This document shows, piece after piece, positions 1 through 8,004 of a stretch of DNA of 64,000 bases; the stretch's first letter is position 1; each line of letters begins with the position of its first letter. The DNA is from Roseiarcus sp963807735 (GTDB lineage Bacteria > Pseudomonadota > Alphaproteobacteria > Rhizobiales > Beijerinckiaceae). The DNA is taken from the NCBI GenBank assembly GCA_963807735.1, contig CAWEDI010000047.1, forward strand, positions 1 to 64,000, written 5' to 3'. A program made the position numbers and the translations under genes. A model generated the notes under the pieces. That model had not been told where the DNA came from. It saw only the letters and a list, made by a program, of their open reading frames with translations, and ran no database searches.

Positions 1-492
1 CAGGACGCCATAGGCGTATCCGCCGTAGGAAATATGCGCGGCGGTCAGTCGCGTTTGCAGCGGGTGGCCGGCGACCGGCCCGGTCGTCCAGCCCGCCGAT
101 TGCAGGCACGCGTTGGCTTCCGCGTCCAGGCTCCAGCTCGTACGCGCGCTCGGTCCCGCGCCCGGTCCGCTCAACTGATAGTAGTAGCCGGCGAGCTTAT
201 AGCGTCCGGCGATGAAGTTTCCCGACTGCAAGGTCGCCGAATTGGTGATGATCGGATAGCCGGATTTCATCGTCAACGCGCCCGACGCCGACACGTCGAA
301 CTGGATCTGTACATCTTCGTAGACGACGGCGCCCGTGCTCGTCACGACGGGGACGCGGTAGATGGTCATCAAGTCGCCGGCGCCAGACGGCGTCGCCAAT
401 TGAAAATAGGCGAGCGGCGTCGTGTCGGCGCGCGCGGCGCCGTTGGCGACGGTTGCGAAAGCAAGAACGGATAGTGCGTGTCGAAGTTTCAT
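1..492 (-). CDS. Secreted hypothetical protein, truncated by the window edge
   Basis: The frame is open from an ATG at 492 to the window edge, giving 164 codons without a stop, so the C-terminus lies outside. The first 23 residues form a clear signal peptide: MKLRH, a hydrophobic stretch, then ANGAARA before D. The mature part is rich in Ser, Thr, Gly and Tyr and reads like a small beta-rich exported protein (QSGNFIAGRYKLAGYYYQL). I recognise no family. The start is supported by the signal peptide and by a purine-rich GGGGGCG stretch just upstream. It lies in the same orientation as the secreted protein at 562-1470. Its own upstream region is only about 70 bp, so cotranscription with that gene is possible. 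Confidence 0.7.
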   Translation of the reverse strand, partial: MKLRHALSVLAFATVANGAARADTTPLAYFQLATPSGAGDLMTIYRVPVVTSTGAVVYEDVQIQFDVSASGALTMKSGYPIITNSATLQSGNFIAGRYKLAGYYYQLSGPGAGPSARTSWSLDAEANACLQSAGWTTGPVAGHPLQTRLTAAHISYGGYAYGVL

Positions 493-561
493 ATAGCGCC
501 CCCTGACTCTGTTTGCGTGGTTCTGGTCGCGACACTGAACGCGAGGCGATTGCCCCTAACC

Positions 562-1470
562 CTACACGCCGCGATTTGCGATATGGCAGGCGACATGGCT
601 GGCGGCGAGACTTGCTCGTGACTTATTGGGTCGATCAAACGTCGTGTGGCCGGGTTTCAGTCCATAGCTTATCGAAGCGCGACATGAGCTTTTGCCGTCA
701 GTCACGATGTCGTCGGATCGAGTGTAACTCAGGCACTCCTGAATGAATTTTAACCTTCCTCCCAGGACTCTGAAAGATTCCGTGCATCCGGTATCGGAAT
801 CCAGAAAATTCGAGCCGAGCGAAACCTCTTGCGAAACGGTTTTGCGGCCGTTGTAAAAGCTTGTGAAAGACACCTTATTGTCGATTCCCAAACGGAATAC
901 ATGGACGATGGTGCCGTTATATTCGCCTGGGTTCGGCGAAATCTCCAAAGCCGATTCGATGAATTCAACCGTCAAGTCCGCGCCGACGGCCGTCGCCGCC
1001 GGATTCGCCTTGTCCGGCGCCGTGGAAGCCCGATCGACAACGTCGACATCGTAAGACACCGCATCGCTTGCGGCCTCGGGGTCCGGCGCCGTTCCGCGCA
1101 AGGTCTTCACCCTCACGCGCACGGCGAACCTGTCTTTGCCGACATAGCCGCTAGCCGGAATATAGATGATATGTTGGTTGATGACCACGCCTTCGGGGTC
1201 GGGTCGCGGGGCTTGCTCGATCAGGACGCGCCCGTGACTGGGTCGCTCGGCAACCTCGATCTTTTCAATGCCGTGAACATCCTTGTAATATAGCTGGCAT
1301 TGGATGTTTTTCCCGACCGTTATCGTGCCCTTCGCCTCGCAATTTGGACAGAATATAATGTGCGGAGATTGACAATCGTTGGTAAATCCCGGCGTCGGTC
1401 GCAAAATAACGAGCGAACCAGAAATCAATGCAAACAGAAAATTAAACACATTATAATATTGCCTAGGCAT
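562..1470 (-). CDS. Secreted protein with Ig-like domain and a C-terminal domain shared with the 3748-4296 protein
   Basis: 302 residues. The start at 1470 is chosen because GAGAG lies seven bases upstream; an ATG eight codons earlier is possible. An N-terminal signal peptide (residues 1-31, hydrophobic core NFLFALISGSLVIL) is followed by a CPNC pair. A segment with the cadherin/Ig-like signature IYIPASGYVGKDRFAV lies around residues 95-120. The last 120 residues align by eye with the mature protein of 3748-4296: both carry SP...Y, an FY.G...V.LG core, a SCRAS/TCSAT cysteine and a final ACHIA/RCSIV cysteine. The gene is visibly AT-richer than its surroundings, especially at the 5' end, which suggests transfer. 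It lies just downstream of the caspase gene in the same orientation. Function unknown. Confidence 0.7.
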   Translation of the reverse strand: MPRQYYNVFNFLFALISGSLVILRPTPGFTNDCQSPHIIFCPNCEAKGTITVGKNIQCQLYYKDVHGIEKIEVAERPSHGRVLIEQAPRPDPEGVVINQHIIYIPASGYVGKDRFAVRVRVKTLRGTAPDPEAASDAVSYDVDVVDRASTAPDKANPAATAVGADLTVEFIESALEISPNPGEYNGTIVHVFRLGIDNKVSFTSFYNGRKTVSQEVSLGSNFLDSDTGCTESFRVLGGRLKFIQECLSYTRSDDIVTDGKSSCRASISYGLKPGHTTFDRPNKSRASLAASHVACHIANRGV

Positions 1471-1538
1471 TTTGCATCTCTCGTATTTATACATACTATA
1501 TTTTGCAAATCAGATTTATCGGAGGACCGAAGATGACT

Positions 1539-3509
1539 TCACTCGCAATACTGTGCGCCGTTGAAGTTGAAGCAATGGCCGCCCGACGCCCTCGGCGCCG
1601 CCTTCGCCGGCGCCGGCTCGTCGGTGTCGTCGTCGGACTGTTTGTTTGTCCGATGCGGATGGACGACCACGGCGGCGCGAGTCGGCGGCGGCGGACGCAC
1701 GCAGCCGGCCCGCGTAAGCTTCTCGCCGGCGGGGCATCCTTTCGCCACGCAACGCCCGCCGACGACGGTCTCGTGAACCGAGCACTCGGGCAGGCAAAGC
1801 CCGGCGCCGCGCTTCTTCATATCGTCGAGGAGCGAGGGATCCGGGCTTGGCGTCGCCGCGCCAAGACTGGCGTAGCGCACATATTTCGCCATGCCCAGCT
1901 TCAGCGCCGGCAAATCCCAACCGAGATCGCCTCCCGAAAAACATCCCAGCCGCCGCAACTGATCGCGTATTTGCGCTAAGACGTTGGGCGGCGCAACGGC
2001 GTCGGGTCGCGGCGGCGCGGCCGGACTCACGGCCGCGACCTGCTGGCCCGCCCCTTCGGCCGCCTGGCGCGCCTCGGCGGCTTGCTGCGCCTGCCGCTCG
2101 GCTTCGACGCGCGCCTTCGCAGCCTCCGCCGTCAACATCGCCTCCTGCTGCGTAATCGCCTTCACCTTCTCCGCATCGGCACGCGCTTTCAGTTCGGCCG
2201 CCTCCTCCGCCCTCCGCTGTGCTTCTAAGGCGGCCTGCTTTTCCGCCTCGGCCCGGGCGCGCTCGTCCGCGAGCGCCTTGTTGGCGAGTTCCTGCTTCTC
2301 AACCTCGCTGGCTTGCAATCGCTCGGCTTCGGCCCGGATCGCCGCCAAGCGTTGCGCGTGATCCTCGCTCTCCTTGGCGGCTTTCCGACGCGCCTCCTCG
2401 CTGTCCTTCGCGCGCTCCTGCGCCGCCGCGACCAATTGCTCGTGCAGTTGCGCCTTCTCCGTCTCCGCGTCGGCCAATTGCCGCGCGAGCTCACCCTCGT
2501 GCGCTTTGGCCGCCGCCGCCGCAGCGTCGATTTCCTGCTGTCGCGACTTGAGGCGCTCCGCCTCGGCTTGCGCGGCGCGAACCGAGTCGGACGCCTTCTC
2601 GGCCGCCGTCTGACTCTCGATTAGATCCAGCCGGGCCAGCGCGTCGGGCGCATAAAAGCTCTTGGGATAGCGGGCGATAAACTCCTTCAGCGCGGCCGCG
2701 TCGGCGCCGCCGCGGATCCGCGACCAGACGGTCTGATCCGTTTCCGATTGGTTCAGGTAATATTCCGGGGCCATCGAAATCGACAGTTCCGGCGACTGCG
2801 CCCCCTCGGTCGCGCTGTAAACGTCGCTTTCGACCCGGCGAAAGAGCGCGCCAACCTCCAGGCCCGGCTCTTTGAGCTCTTTAAGCAACGCCGTCGAAAA
2901 CGGCGAGTTGCGGCCAGTCCCATCGTGCGCGACTTCGTCGGGTTGCGCCGAATAGACGATAATCATGCCCTTCGCACCCTCGTCGCGGGCGAAGCCTTGA
3001 ACACGGGGAAGGTCGCGGGTGGACGACAGCAGCGATCGGCTCAATCGCTCGGCGAGCGGATTATCCCGGCACGAATCAAGAATGACGATTTTGACGCCCT
3101 TGGTCCATTTCAGCGCTTCCTTCACTTCATCGACCGCAGTGGTCTCGTAACGCAGGCTCATCTCATCCAGCAGTTCCGCGTCGACAGGCACGAGGTAGTT
3201 GCGGCCCTGATACTGCATGCCATGGCCGGCGTAGAAGAATAGCGCCGCATTGGCGGCTTTCGCGTCGCGCGAAAATTGCTCCAGCGTCTGATCGAGTTGC
3301 CTCTTCGTGGCGTCGATGCGCAGCGTCACCTTGAACCCTAGCTGCGACAGCGCCGCTGCGACGTCTGTCGCATCGTTGCCGGGATTTTGCAGGGCCGGCG
3401 CGTTGACGTAGTGCGCATTGCCAATGACGACAGCGATGCGCGAATCCGCCCACGCCGCCGGCGCCAGGACCAGCAACGCTAGCAGCAAGACGAAGCGCAA
3501 TGTCGCCAA
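1539..3509 (-). CDS. Caspase-family (peptidase C14) protein with coiled coil and Cys-rich tail
   Basis: 656 residues from a TTG at 3509. This start gives a signal peptide (residues 1-21, ending APAAWA) and has AGG upstream. The frame stays open to 3857, but that extension has no signal peptide and would overlap the divergent gene. Residues 24-250 are a caspase-like p20 fold with the catalytic dyad visible: His96 in FYAGHGMQ and Cys147 in LDSCRDNP. Residues of about 290-490 are a long Ala/Glu/Lys/Arg coiled coil. After that, QIRDQLRRLGCFSGG resembles a peptidoglycan-binding-type helical domain, followed by a tail with repeated cysteines. The protein is predicted to be exported. Two secreted proteins sharing a domain flank it, which suggests they are substrates or partners. 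The specific substrate is unknown. Confidence 0.85.
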   Translation of the reverse strand: MATLRFVLLLALLVLAPAAWADSRIAVVIGNAHYVNAPALQNPGNDATDVAAALSQLGFKVTLRIDATKRQLDQTLEQFSRDAKAANAALFFYAGHGMQYQGRNYLVPVDAELLDEMSLRYETTAVDEVKEALKWTKGVKIVILDSCRDNPLAERLSRSLLSSTRDLPRVQGFARDEGAKGMIIVYSAQPDEVAHDGTGRNSPFSTALLKELKEPGLEVGALFRRVESDVYSATEGAQSPELSISMAPEYYLNQSETDQTVWSRIRGGADAAALKEFIARYPKSFYAPDALARLDLIESQTAAEKASDSVRAAQAEAERLKSRQQEIDAAAAAAKAHEGELARQLADAETEKAQLHEQLVAAAQERAKDSEEARRKAAKESEDHAQRLAAIRAEAERLQASEVEKQELANKALADERARAEAEKQAALEAQRRAEEAAELKARADAEKVKAITQQEAMLTAEAAKARVEAERQAQQAAEARQAAEGAGQQVAAVSPAAPPRPDAVAPPNVLAQIRDQLRRLGCFSGGDLGWDLPALKLGMAKYVRYASLGAATPSPDPSLLDDMKKRGAGLCLPECSVHETVVGGRCVAKGCPAGEKLTRAGCVRPPPPTRAAVVVHPHRTNKQSDDDTDEPAPAKAAPRASGGHCFNFNGAQYCE

Positions 3510-3747
3510 CTCGAAACCTCGCGCGCTGCGATCATCGAGCTGTCTTTTTGCCACAAGAACGCCAAAACGCCAGCGCGAAGCGGCGGCGCCCGCGGTCCAA
3601 ATCTCACACGTGGCGCGCCAGCGCGAGCCTCCGCGCTCGATAGCCGCCGCTGCGCATTGGCAAAACCGCGGCTGCGCCCTACGATCCTCGTCTACTTGGG
3701 CCGTCAAATGGGACGCGAGTTTGCCATCAGCGGATTTGGCGCAGACT

Positions 3748-4296
3748 ATGAGGAAATCAGTCACTCGCCTTGCATCGCGGGTCGGTCTTGTCGCGTTGGC
3801 CGGCGTGATTTTTGTGTTGCCGCCCCGCCCCGCTGAAGCAGACGCCAAAATAACCATTACTTATAATCTCTTTTACCATATGATTTCACCCGAGATCAAA
3901 GATTACAGATCGAGTGACAGAACGCTTGAACTGATCTTAACTAAGAAAAAGCAAATAAAGATAAATTTCTACTATCAGGGTTTTCAGCATTTCGGCGATG
4001 TCAAGCTCGGCGTTCCTCATTATGCGAGAACGATCTCCGGCGAAAAATTCGTCGCCCGATGGAGCATCGAAAATGGGACGATAGTCGAGGCTAATTTTTT
4101 TGAGTCCCGCGTCGAAATCGTGCGAATTTCAACCAATGGCGTGGATACATGTTCGGCGACCATGCAGAATAGACTCGCAAATGGTCATCATCTATTTGAG
4201 TCGAAACTCGACCGCAGTCAGGCCGACATCAAGCTGAGCGAAATGCGTGACGAAAACGTCCGCTGTTCGATTGTTTCCGTTGCCGATACGGATTGA
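3748..4296 (+). CDS. Secreted protein paralogous to the C-terminal domain of the 562-1470 product
   Basis: 182 residues from the ATG at 3748. A signal peptide (MRKSVTRLASRVGLVALAG to AEA, about 31 residues) precedes a mature domain that is AT-richer than the flanking genes. The domain runs KITITYNLF, SPEIKDY, FYYQGF, DVKLGV, then cysteines in DTCSAT and VRCSIV. The same order of motifs occurs in the C-terminal part of the protein at 562-1470, so I infer a shared, unnamed domain with a conserved cysteine pair, possibly a disulphide. It is divergent from the caspase gene with 238 bp between the two starts. No catalytic motif is evident. It may be a periplasmic ligand-binding or inhibitor-type protein; this is only a guess. 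Confidence 0.75.
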   Translation: MRKSVTRLASRVGLVALAGVIFVLPPRPAEADAKITITYNLFYHMISPEIKDYRSSDRTLELILTKKKQIKINFYYQGFQHFGDVKLGVPHYARTISGEKFVARWSIENGTIVEANFFESRVEIVRISTNGVDTCSATMQNRLANGHHLFESKLDRSQADIKLSEMRDENVRCSIVSVADTD

Positions 4297-4367
4297 ACGC
4301 CAGAATCAAGCCCTTCGCCTTGCGCCGCAAGGCTCGGCTGCATTCGATGGCTTCGCCAGTCAGCGCA

Positions 4368-5270
4368 TCAGGCGCCACGACGGCGCCCGGCCTTCGGCCT
4401 GCAACGCTTCTCGAAAAACAAATCCGGATAGGGATCGTCGTTGAATCGCGCGATCTCGGTCCAGCCAGTGCGCCGGTAGAGCGAGGCGGCTTCGGGCAGC
4501 GCGCTGTTGGTGTCGAGCCGCAACAGGGAAACGCCCAACGCTCTGGCGCGCGCCTCGGCGGCCTCCATCAGCCGCCGCCCTAGCCCGAGGCCGCGGGCGG
4601 TCGGCGAGACCCACAGGCGCTTGATCTCGGCGAACGCGCCGCCGCCCTTCAGGCCGACGCAGCCGAGCGGCAACCCGTCCGACATCGCAACGAGGAAAGC
4701 GCCGCGCGGCGCTACCATGTCGGCGGCGTCGGGATCGCGCGAGCGCGAAACCTCGAAGCCGCCAGGGAAACGCCGAGCAAGTTCGGCGTAATACTGCGCC
4801 AGACAATGGCGCGCCGCCTCGCCGCGCGGGTTGACGACTTCGAACGCCACCCGGTCGGCGCCGAAGCTCGTCGCGATCAGATCCATCGCCGCCAGCAGCG
4901 CCTCGGGATCGGCGGCGCGCGCGAGGGCCGCCCGCGCGCGCGCGTCCGAGAGCGCTTCATAAGCGGCAAACTCGGCGTGGCCGGCTTCCGTCAGGCGCGT
5001 CCCGCGGAAGCGCGCGTCGCCTGGATCGGGCGTCGTGACGACGAGGCCCTCATCCTCCAGACTGCGCAACAGCCGGCTCATCAGCCCGGAGTCGAGTTTG
5101 AGCTCGTCGCGAATGGCGGCGATCTCGGTCCGTCCCCGGCCGATCGCGTTGAGCACCCGCGCCGCGCCGAGGGGCCGTCCCCGCCCGAGAAACGAAGCGT
5201 CGAGCGCTCCCACCTCGACGGTGACGGCGCGACTGAAACGGCGGAAACGGGAGACGGCGTCGAACGGCAT
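4368..5270 (-). CDS. Bifunctional MarR-type regulator / GNAT N-acetyltransferase
   Basis: 300 residues. Residues 35-100 form a winged helix of MarR type (LKLDSGLMSRLLRSLEDEGL, then a DARFRGTRLTEAG wing). Residues 150-290 form a GNAT fold with the acetyl-CoA loop RGLGLGRRL at 227-235, followed by LRLDTN and LYRRTGW. Proteins of this exact fusion are widespread in proteobacteria; the acetyl acceptor is generally unknown. A perfect palindrome seven bases upstream of the ATG (5277-5288) suggests autoregulation. The gene stands alone. The DNA-binding half is N-terminal, so an acetyl-CoA or substrate signal could be read directly by the regulator, which is an inference. Confidence 0.88.
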   Translation of the reverse strand: MPFDAVSRFRRFSRAVTVEVGALDASFLGRGRPLGAARVLNAIGRGRTEIAAIRDELKLDSGLMSRLLRSLEDEGLVVTTPDPGDARFRGTRLTEAGHAEFAAYEALSDARARAALARAADPEALLAAMDLIATSFGADRVAFEVVNPRGEAARHCLAQYYAELARRFPGGFEVSRSRDPDAADMVAPRGAFLVAMSDGLPLGCVGLKGGGAFAEIKRLWVSPTARGLGLGRRLMEAAEARARALGVSLLRLDTNSALPEAASLYRRTGWTEIARFNDDPYPDLFFEKRCRPKAGRRRGA

Positions 5271-5276
5271 AATGCC

Positions 5277-5288
5277 TGACTTTAGTCA
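5277..5288. promoter_or_regulatory. Candidate operator of the MarR-GNAT gene
   Basis: TGACTTTAGTCA is a 12-base sequence whose five-base arms TGACT/AGTCA are exact inverted repeats. It lies immediately upstream of the MarR-GNAT start codon (5270). MarR dimers bind such short palindromes. The position would block transcription or ribosome access, consistent with negative autoregulation. The assignment rests only on symmetry and position. Confidence 0.45.
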
Positions 5289-5302
5289 AGCATTCGCTTC
5301 GG

Positions 5303-5999
5303 TCAATCTTGTCGCGCCAGCCATGCGGGCAGGTCGGCGAAACTTTCGAGTTGCGCGAACCGCGGTTCATCTCGCGGCGTCTCGGCCCGCTCGCGCGCCC
5401 ATTCAAATTGGCTCGGGATGTAAACCGCCGAGGCGCCGGCTCCCAGCGCCGGCCATATGTCGGAGCGCAGCGAATTGCCGACCATTACCGCCGCTTGCGC
5501 CGGCGCGCCGTAGCGCGCGAACACTTTTGTATAAGTGGCGGCGGTCTTCTCGCTGACGATCTCGACGCCGGCGAAATGGTCGCCGAGGCCCGAGGCGGCG
5601 AGCTTCGAATTCCTGATGGATAAGGTCGCCCTTAGTGACAAGCACGAGACGCGCCCGCGCCGCTAGCAGCGGCAAGGTCTCTCTCACCCCCGGCAGCGGT
5701 TCAATCGGATGACGCAGAAGATCGCGGCCAATGTCGAGAATTTGGCGCACGGTCGCCGCGGGGAGCGCGTCACCGGCGATCTCCAGCGCCGATTCGATCA
5801 TCGATAGCGTGAAGCCCTTCACGCCGTAGCCGTAGAGATGGAGGTTGCGATCCTCCGCCTCGGTGAGTTGCGCCTCGATGCGTTCGCTGTCGTCGAACGG
5901 CGCCAGCAACGCGTGATAGCGGCGCGCGGCGTCCTGAAAGAAGCTCTCGTGGCCCCACAACGTGTCGTCGGCGTCGAGGCAGACGAGGGCGATCGGCAT
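5303..5999 (-). pseudogene. HAD-family hydrolase, single frameshift
   Basis: The N-terminal part from the ATG at 5999 has HAD motif I (LDADDTLW), a cap with FTLSMIES, and motif II (LVLVTKGD). Past LIHQEF, near 5605-5607, the frame degrades into Arg-rich nonsense. The next frame continues the family sequence at once: KLAASGLGDHF, the motif III lysine in SEKTAATY, and motif IV VGNSLRSDIWPALGAG, ending at 5303. One extra base at GAATTCGAAG explains the break. Joined, the protein would be about 230 residues, normal for this phosphatase group. It is either a recent pseudogene or a sequencing/assembly indel. The substrate cannot be predicted. Confidence 0.75.
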
Positions 6000-6005
6000 C
6001 GGCGC

Positions 6006-6437
6006 TTAAAACGGACAGGGTCGCGGGCATCCAGCGCAAGCCGGAAGGCACACGTTGCTGACGCGTCCGCGCGGATGGTTGATGACCTCAACCCGGAATC
6101 GGCCACCTGCGGTTACGCCGTATTGCCGGAGGAACGCGCTGATAAGGCCGCCTTGCGCGCTGTTCTCTCCCGGCGGCACATGTCCGACCCAGCTCCGCCC
6201 GCCCCCCTCGAAGGTGCAGGCGAATGGGTATTCGTCGCGGCTCTCCAGGCGCGGAATTTCATAGCGGTCGCCGGCATGCTCGAAGTGCATCGCGTCGCCG
6301 CGCATCTGCCGACGCGCGAGCGGGTCGCGGCCGTTGAAGGTGAGAGTTTTCGGGCAGCCGGCCATTTGCGCCTGCCAGACATTATCCGCCAATCGGCGGT
6401 GCTGGCGCCAATCGAAACGCAGCGTCGGCAAAGCCAT
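6006..6437 (-). CDS. NucA/NucB-type deoxyribonuclease domain protein
   Basis: 143 residues from the ATG at 6437, preceded by a strong GAGGAGG; the GTG five codons upstream sits inside that ribosome-binding site and is rejected. The core matches the secreted sporulation/DNA-entry nuclease family NucA/NucB: RDEYPFACTFEGG at residues 67-79, VPPGEN at 87-92, AQGGLISAF at 94-102 and a closing GRFRVEV. The DEYPFA and EN..QGG blocks are the family's conserved active-site region. No signal peptide is visible, unlike the Bacillus enzymes. The C-terminus has four closely spaced cysteines (130, 134, 137, 141). It follows spoVR by about 50 bp in the same direction, so it may belong to that stress operon. 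Nuclease activity is inferred. Confidence 0.7.
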   Translation of the reverse strand: MALPTLRFDWRQHRRLADNVWQAQMAGCPKTLTFNGRDPLARRQMRGDAMHFEHAGDRYEIPRLESRDEYPFACTFEGGGRSWVGHVPPGENSAQGGLISAFLRQYGVTAGGRFRVEVINHPRGRVSNVCLPACAGCPRPCPF

Positions 6438-6489
6438 CGGCGCCCTCCTCACGCGACCGTAGCGGTCTTGAAGGGTTACGGTCCGCCTG

Positions 6490-8004
6490 TCAGGCCGCGT
6501 CTTCCTCTTGCAGCATGGCGTCGTAGCCCCACAGCCGTTTGACGTGCCGCATCACTCTGTCGCGATCGGCTTCGGCGAGCGGCACTTTGGCGCGGCGTTT
6601 GTGCTTGAGGATCAGCTTGCGGTCGCCGAGGAGATCGACGTCGACCACCTGAATGTCGGGATCGCGCGCCGCGACGTCGTAGGAATCGGCCAGCGCGTTG
6701 CGCACCCGGCGATAGCCTTCGGCGTCATGGATCGCGTCGATGGCGTATTCGGATTCCGCGGCCTTGTCGCTGAGCAGGAACAGCTTGAACTTGCGGATGA
6801 GGTGCGGGCTCAAATATTGCCGCACGAACGATTCGTCGCGGTAGCTCGCCCAGATCTCCTTCAACGCCCGGCGCCAATCCTGACAGCCGGCGATGTCGGG
6901 GAACCACTCGCGATCCTCGTCGGTCGGCGTGACGCAGATGCGCTGGATGTCCTGCATCATCGCAAAGCCGAGCGCGTAGGGGTTCAGGCCGCTATGGTGC
7001 GGGTTGTCGAAGTCGGTCTGATAGACGACGTTGCTGTGGCTGTGCAGGATCTCCAACAGCGCGCCTTCGGAAATTAGCCCGCGATCGTAAAGCTCGTTGA
7101 CGATGTAGTAATGCACGAAGGTCGCGCAGCCCTCGTTCATCAGCTTGGTCTGCCGCTGCGGATAGAAATATTGCGAAACGTTGCGGACAATGCGCAACAG
7201 TTCGCGCTGCCATGGTTGCAGGATCGGGCTGTTCTTCTCCAGGAAATAAAGCAGATTCTCCTCCGGCAGACGATGCCGCAGCTTTCGCTCGGCCGTCTCC
7301 CGCTCAGACTGCGTTGGTTCCTTGCTCTTCGAGAGGTTCGGCACCGTGCGCCACAGGTCGCTGTAGCTCGCTTCCTGATTGGCCAGTCGTTCGCGCCGGC
7401 GCGCTTCGTAATCGGAGAGCTTCATTTTGTTGGCGCGTCGATAGCGGAACACGCTCTGGTTTTGCAGCGCATGGGCGGCGTCGAGCACCGACTCCACCGC
7501 CTCTTGCCCGTGCTTCTCCTCGCATTCCGCAACATAGCGCTTAGCGAATTCGAGGTAATCGAGAATGCCGTTCGGATCGGTCCACTGCTGGAACAGGTAG
7601 TTGTTCTTGAAGAAATGGTTGTGACCGAACGCCGCGTGCGCCAGCACCAGGGTCTGCATCGCCATGGAGTTCTCCTCCATGTAATAGCTGATGCATGGGT
7701 TGGAGTTGATGACGATTTCGTAGGCCAGCGCCTGATAGCCCTTGCGATAGAGCATTTCGTCGCGCACGAAGCGCTTGCCGAACGACCAGTGGGAATACAT
7801 CAGCGGCATGCCGACCGAGGAATAGGCGTCGAGCATCTGCTCGGCCGAGATCACCTCGATCTGGTTCGGAAACACATCGAGTCCGAGGTCGTTGAGGGCT
7901 ACGTCCTGCACCGCCTCATAGACCTCTTGCATCAGCGCGAAATCCCATTCCGCGCCCTCGAACAGCGGCTGAGCGGCGCGAGGCCGGCGCGCAGTTTCGT
8001 TCAT
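6490..8004 (-). CDS. spoVR: SpoVR family protein (YcgB-like)
   Basis: 504 residues, close to E. coli YcgB (510). It contains the family blocks WSFGKRF, YEIVINSNPCISYYMEENS, AHAAFGHNHFFKNN and GCATFVHYYI. The start ATG at 8004 overlaps the stop of the upstream DUF444 gene by four bases, so the two are translationally coupled. SpoVR was first defined by its role in Bacillus spore cortex formation. In proteobacteria it travels with PrkA and the YeaH-type protein in stress or stationary-phase operons, as here. Its biochemical activity is unknown. The conserved His- and Glu-rich blocks suggest a metal site, which is an inference. Confidence 0.95.
   Translation of the reverse strand: MNETARRPRAAQPLFEGAEWDFALMQEVYEAVQDVALNDLGLDVFPNQIEVISAEQMLDAYSSVGMPLMYSHWSFGKRFVRDEMLYRKGYQALAYEIVINSNPCISYYMEENSMAMQTLVLAHAAFGHNHFFKNNYLFQQWTDPNGILDYLEFAKRYVAECEEKHGQEAVESVLDAAHALQNQSVFRYRRANKMKLSDYEARRRERLANQEASYSDLWRTVPNLSKSKEPTQSERETAERKLRHRLPEENLLYFLEKNSPILQPWQRELLRIVRNVSQYFYPQRQTKLMNEGCATFVHYYIVNELYDRGLISEGALLEILHSHSNVVYQTDFDNPHHSGLNPYALGFAMMQDIQRICVTPTDEDREWFPDIAGCQDWRRALKEIWASYRDESFVRQYLSPHLIRKFKLFLLSDKAAESEYAIDAIHDAEGYRRVRNALADSYDVAARDPDIQVVDVDLLGDRKLILKHKRRAKVPLAEADRDRVMRHVKRLWGYDAMLQEEDAA

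Noticed and set aside
3510..3857. 116-residue N-terminal extension of the caspase protein
   Set aside because: It has Arg/Ala-rich noise composition, would bury the signal peptide and would overlap the divergent secreted-protein gene; the TTG at 3509 explains the signal peptide.
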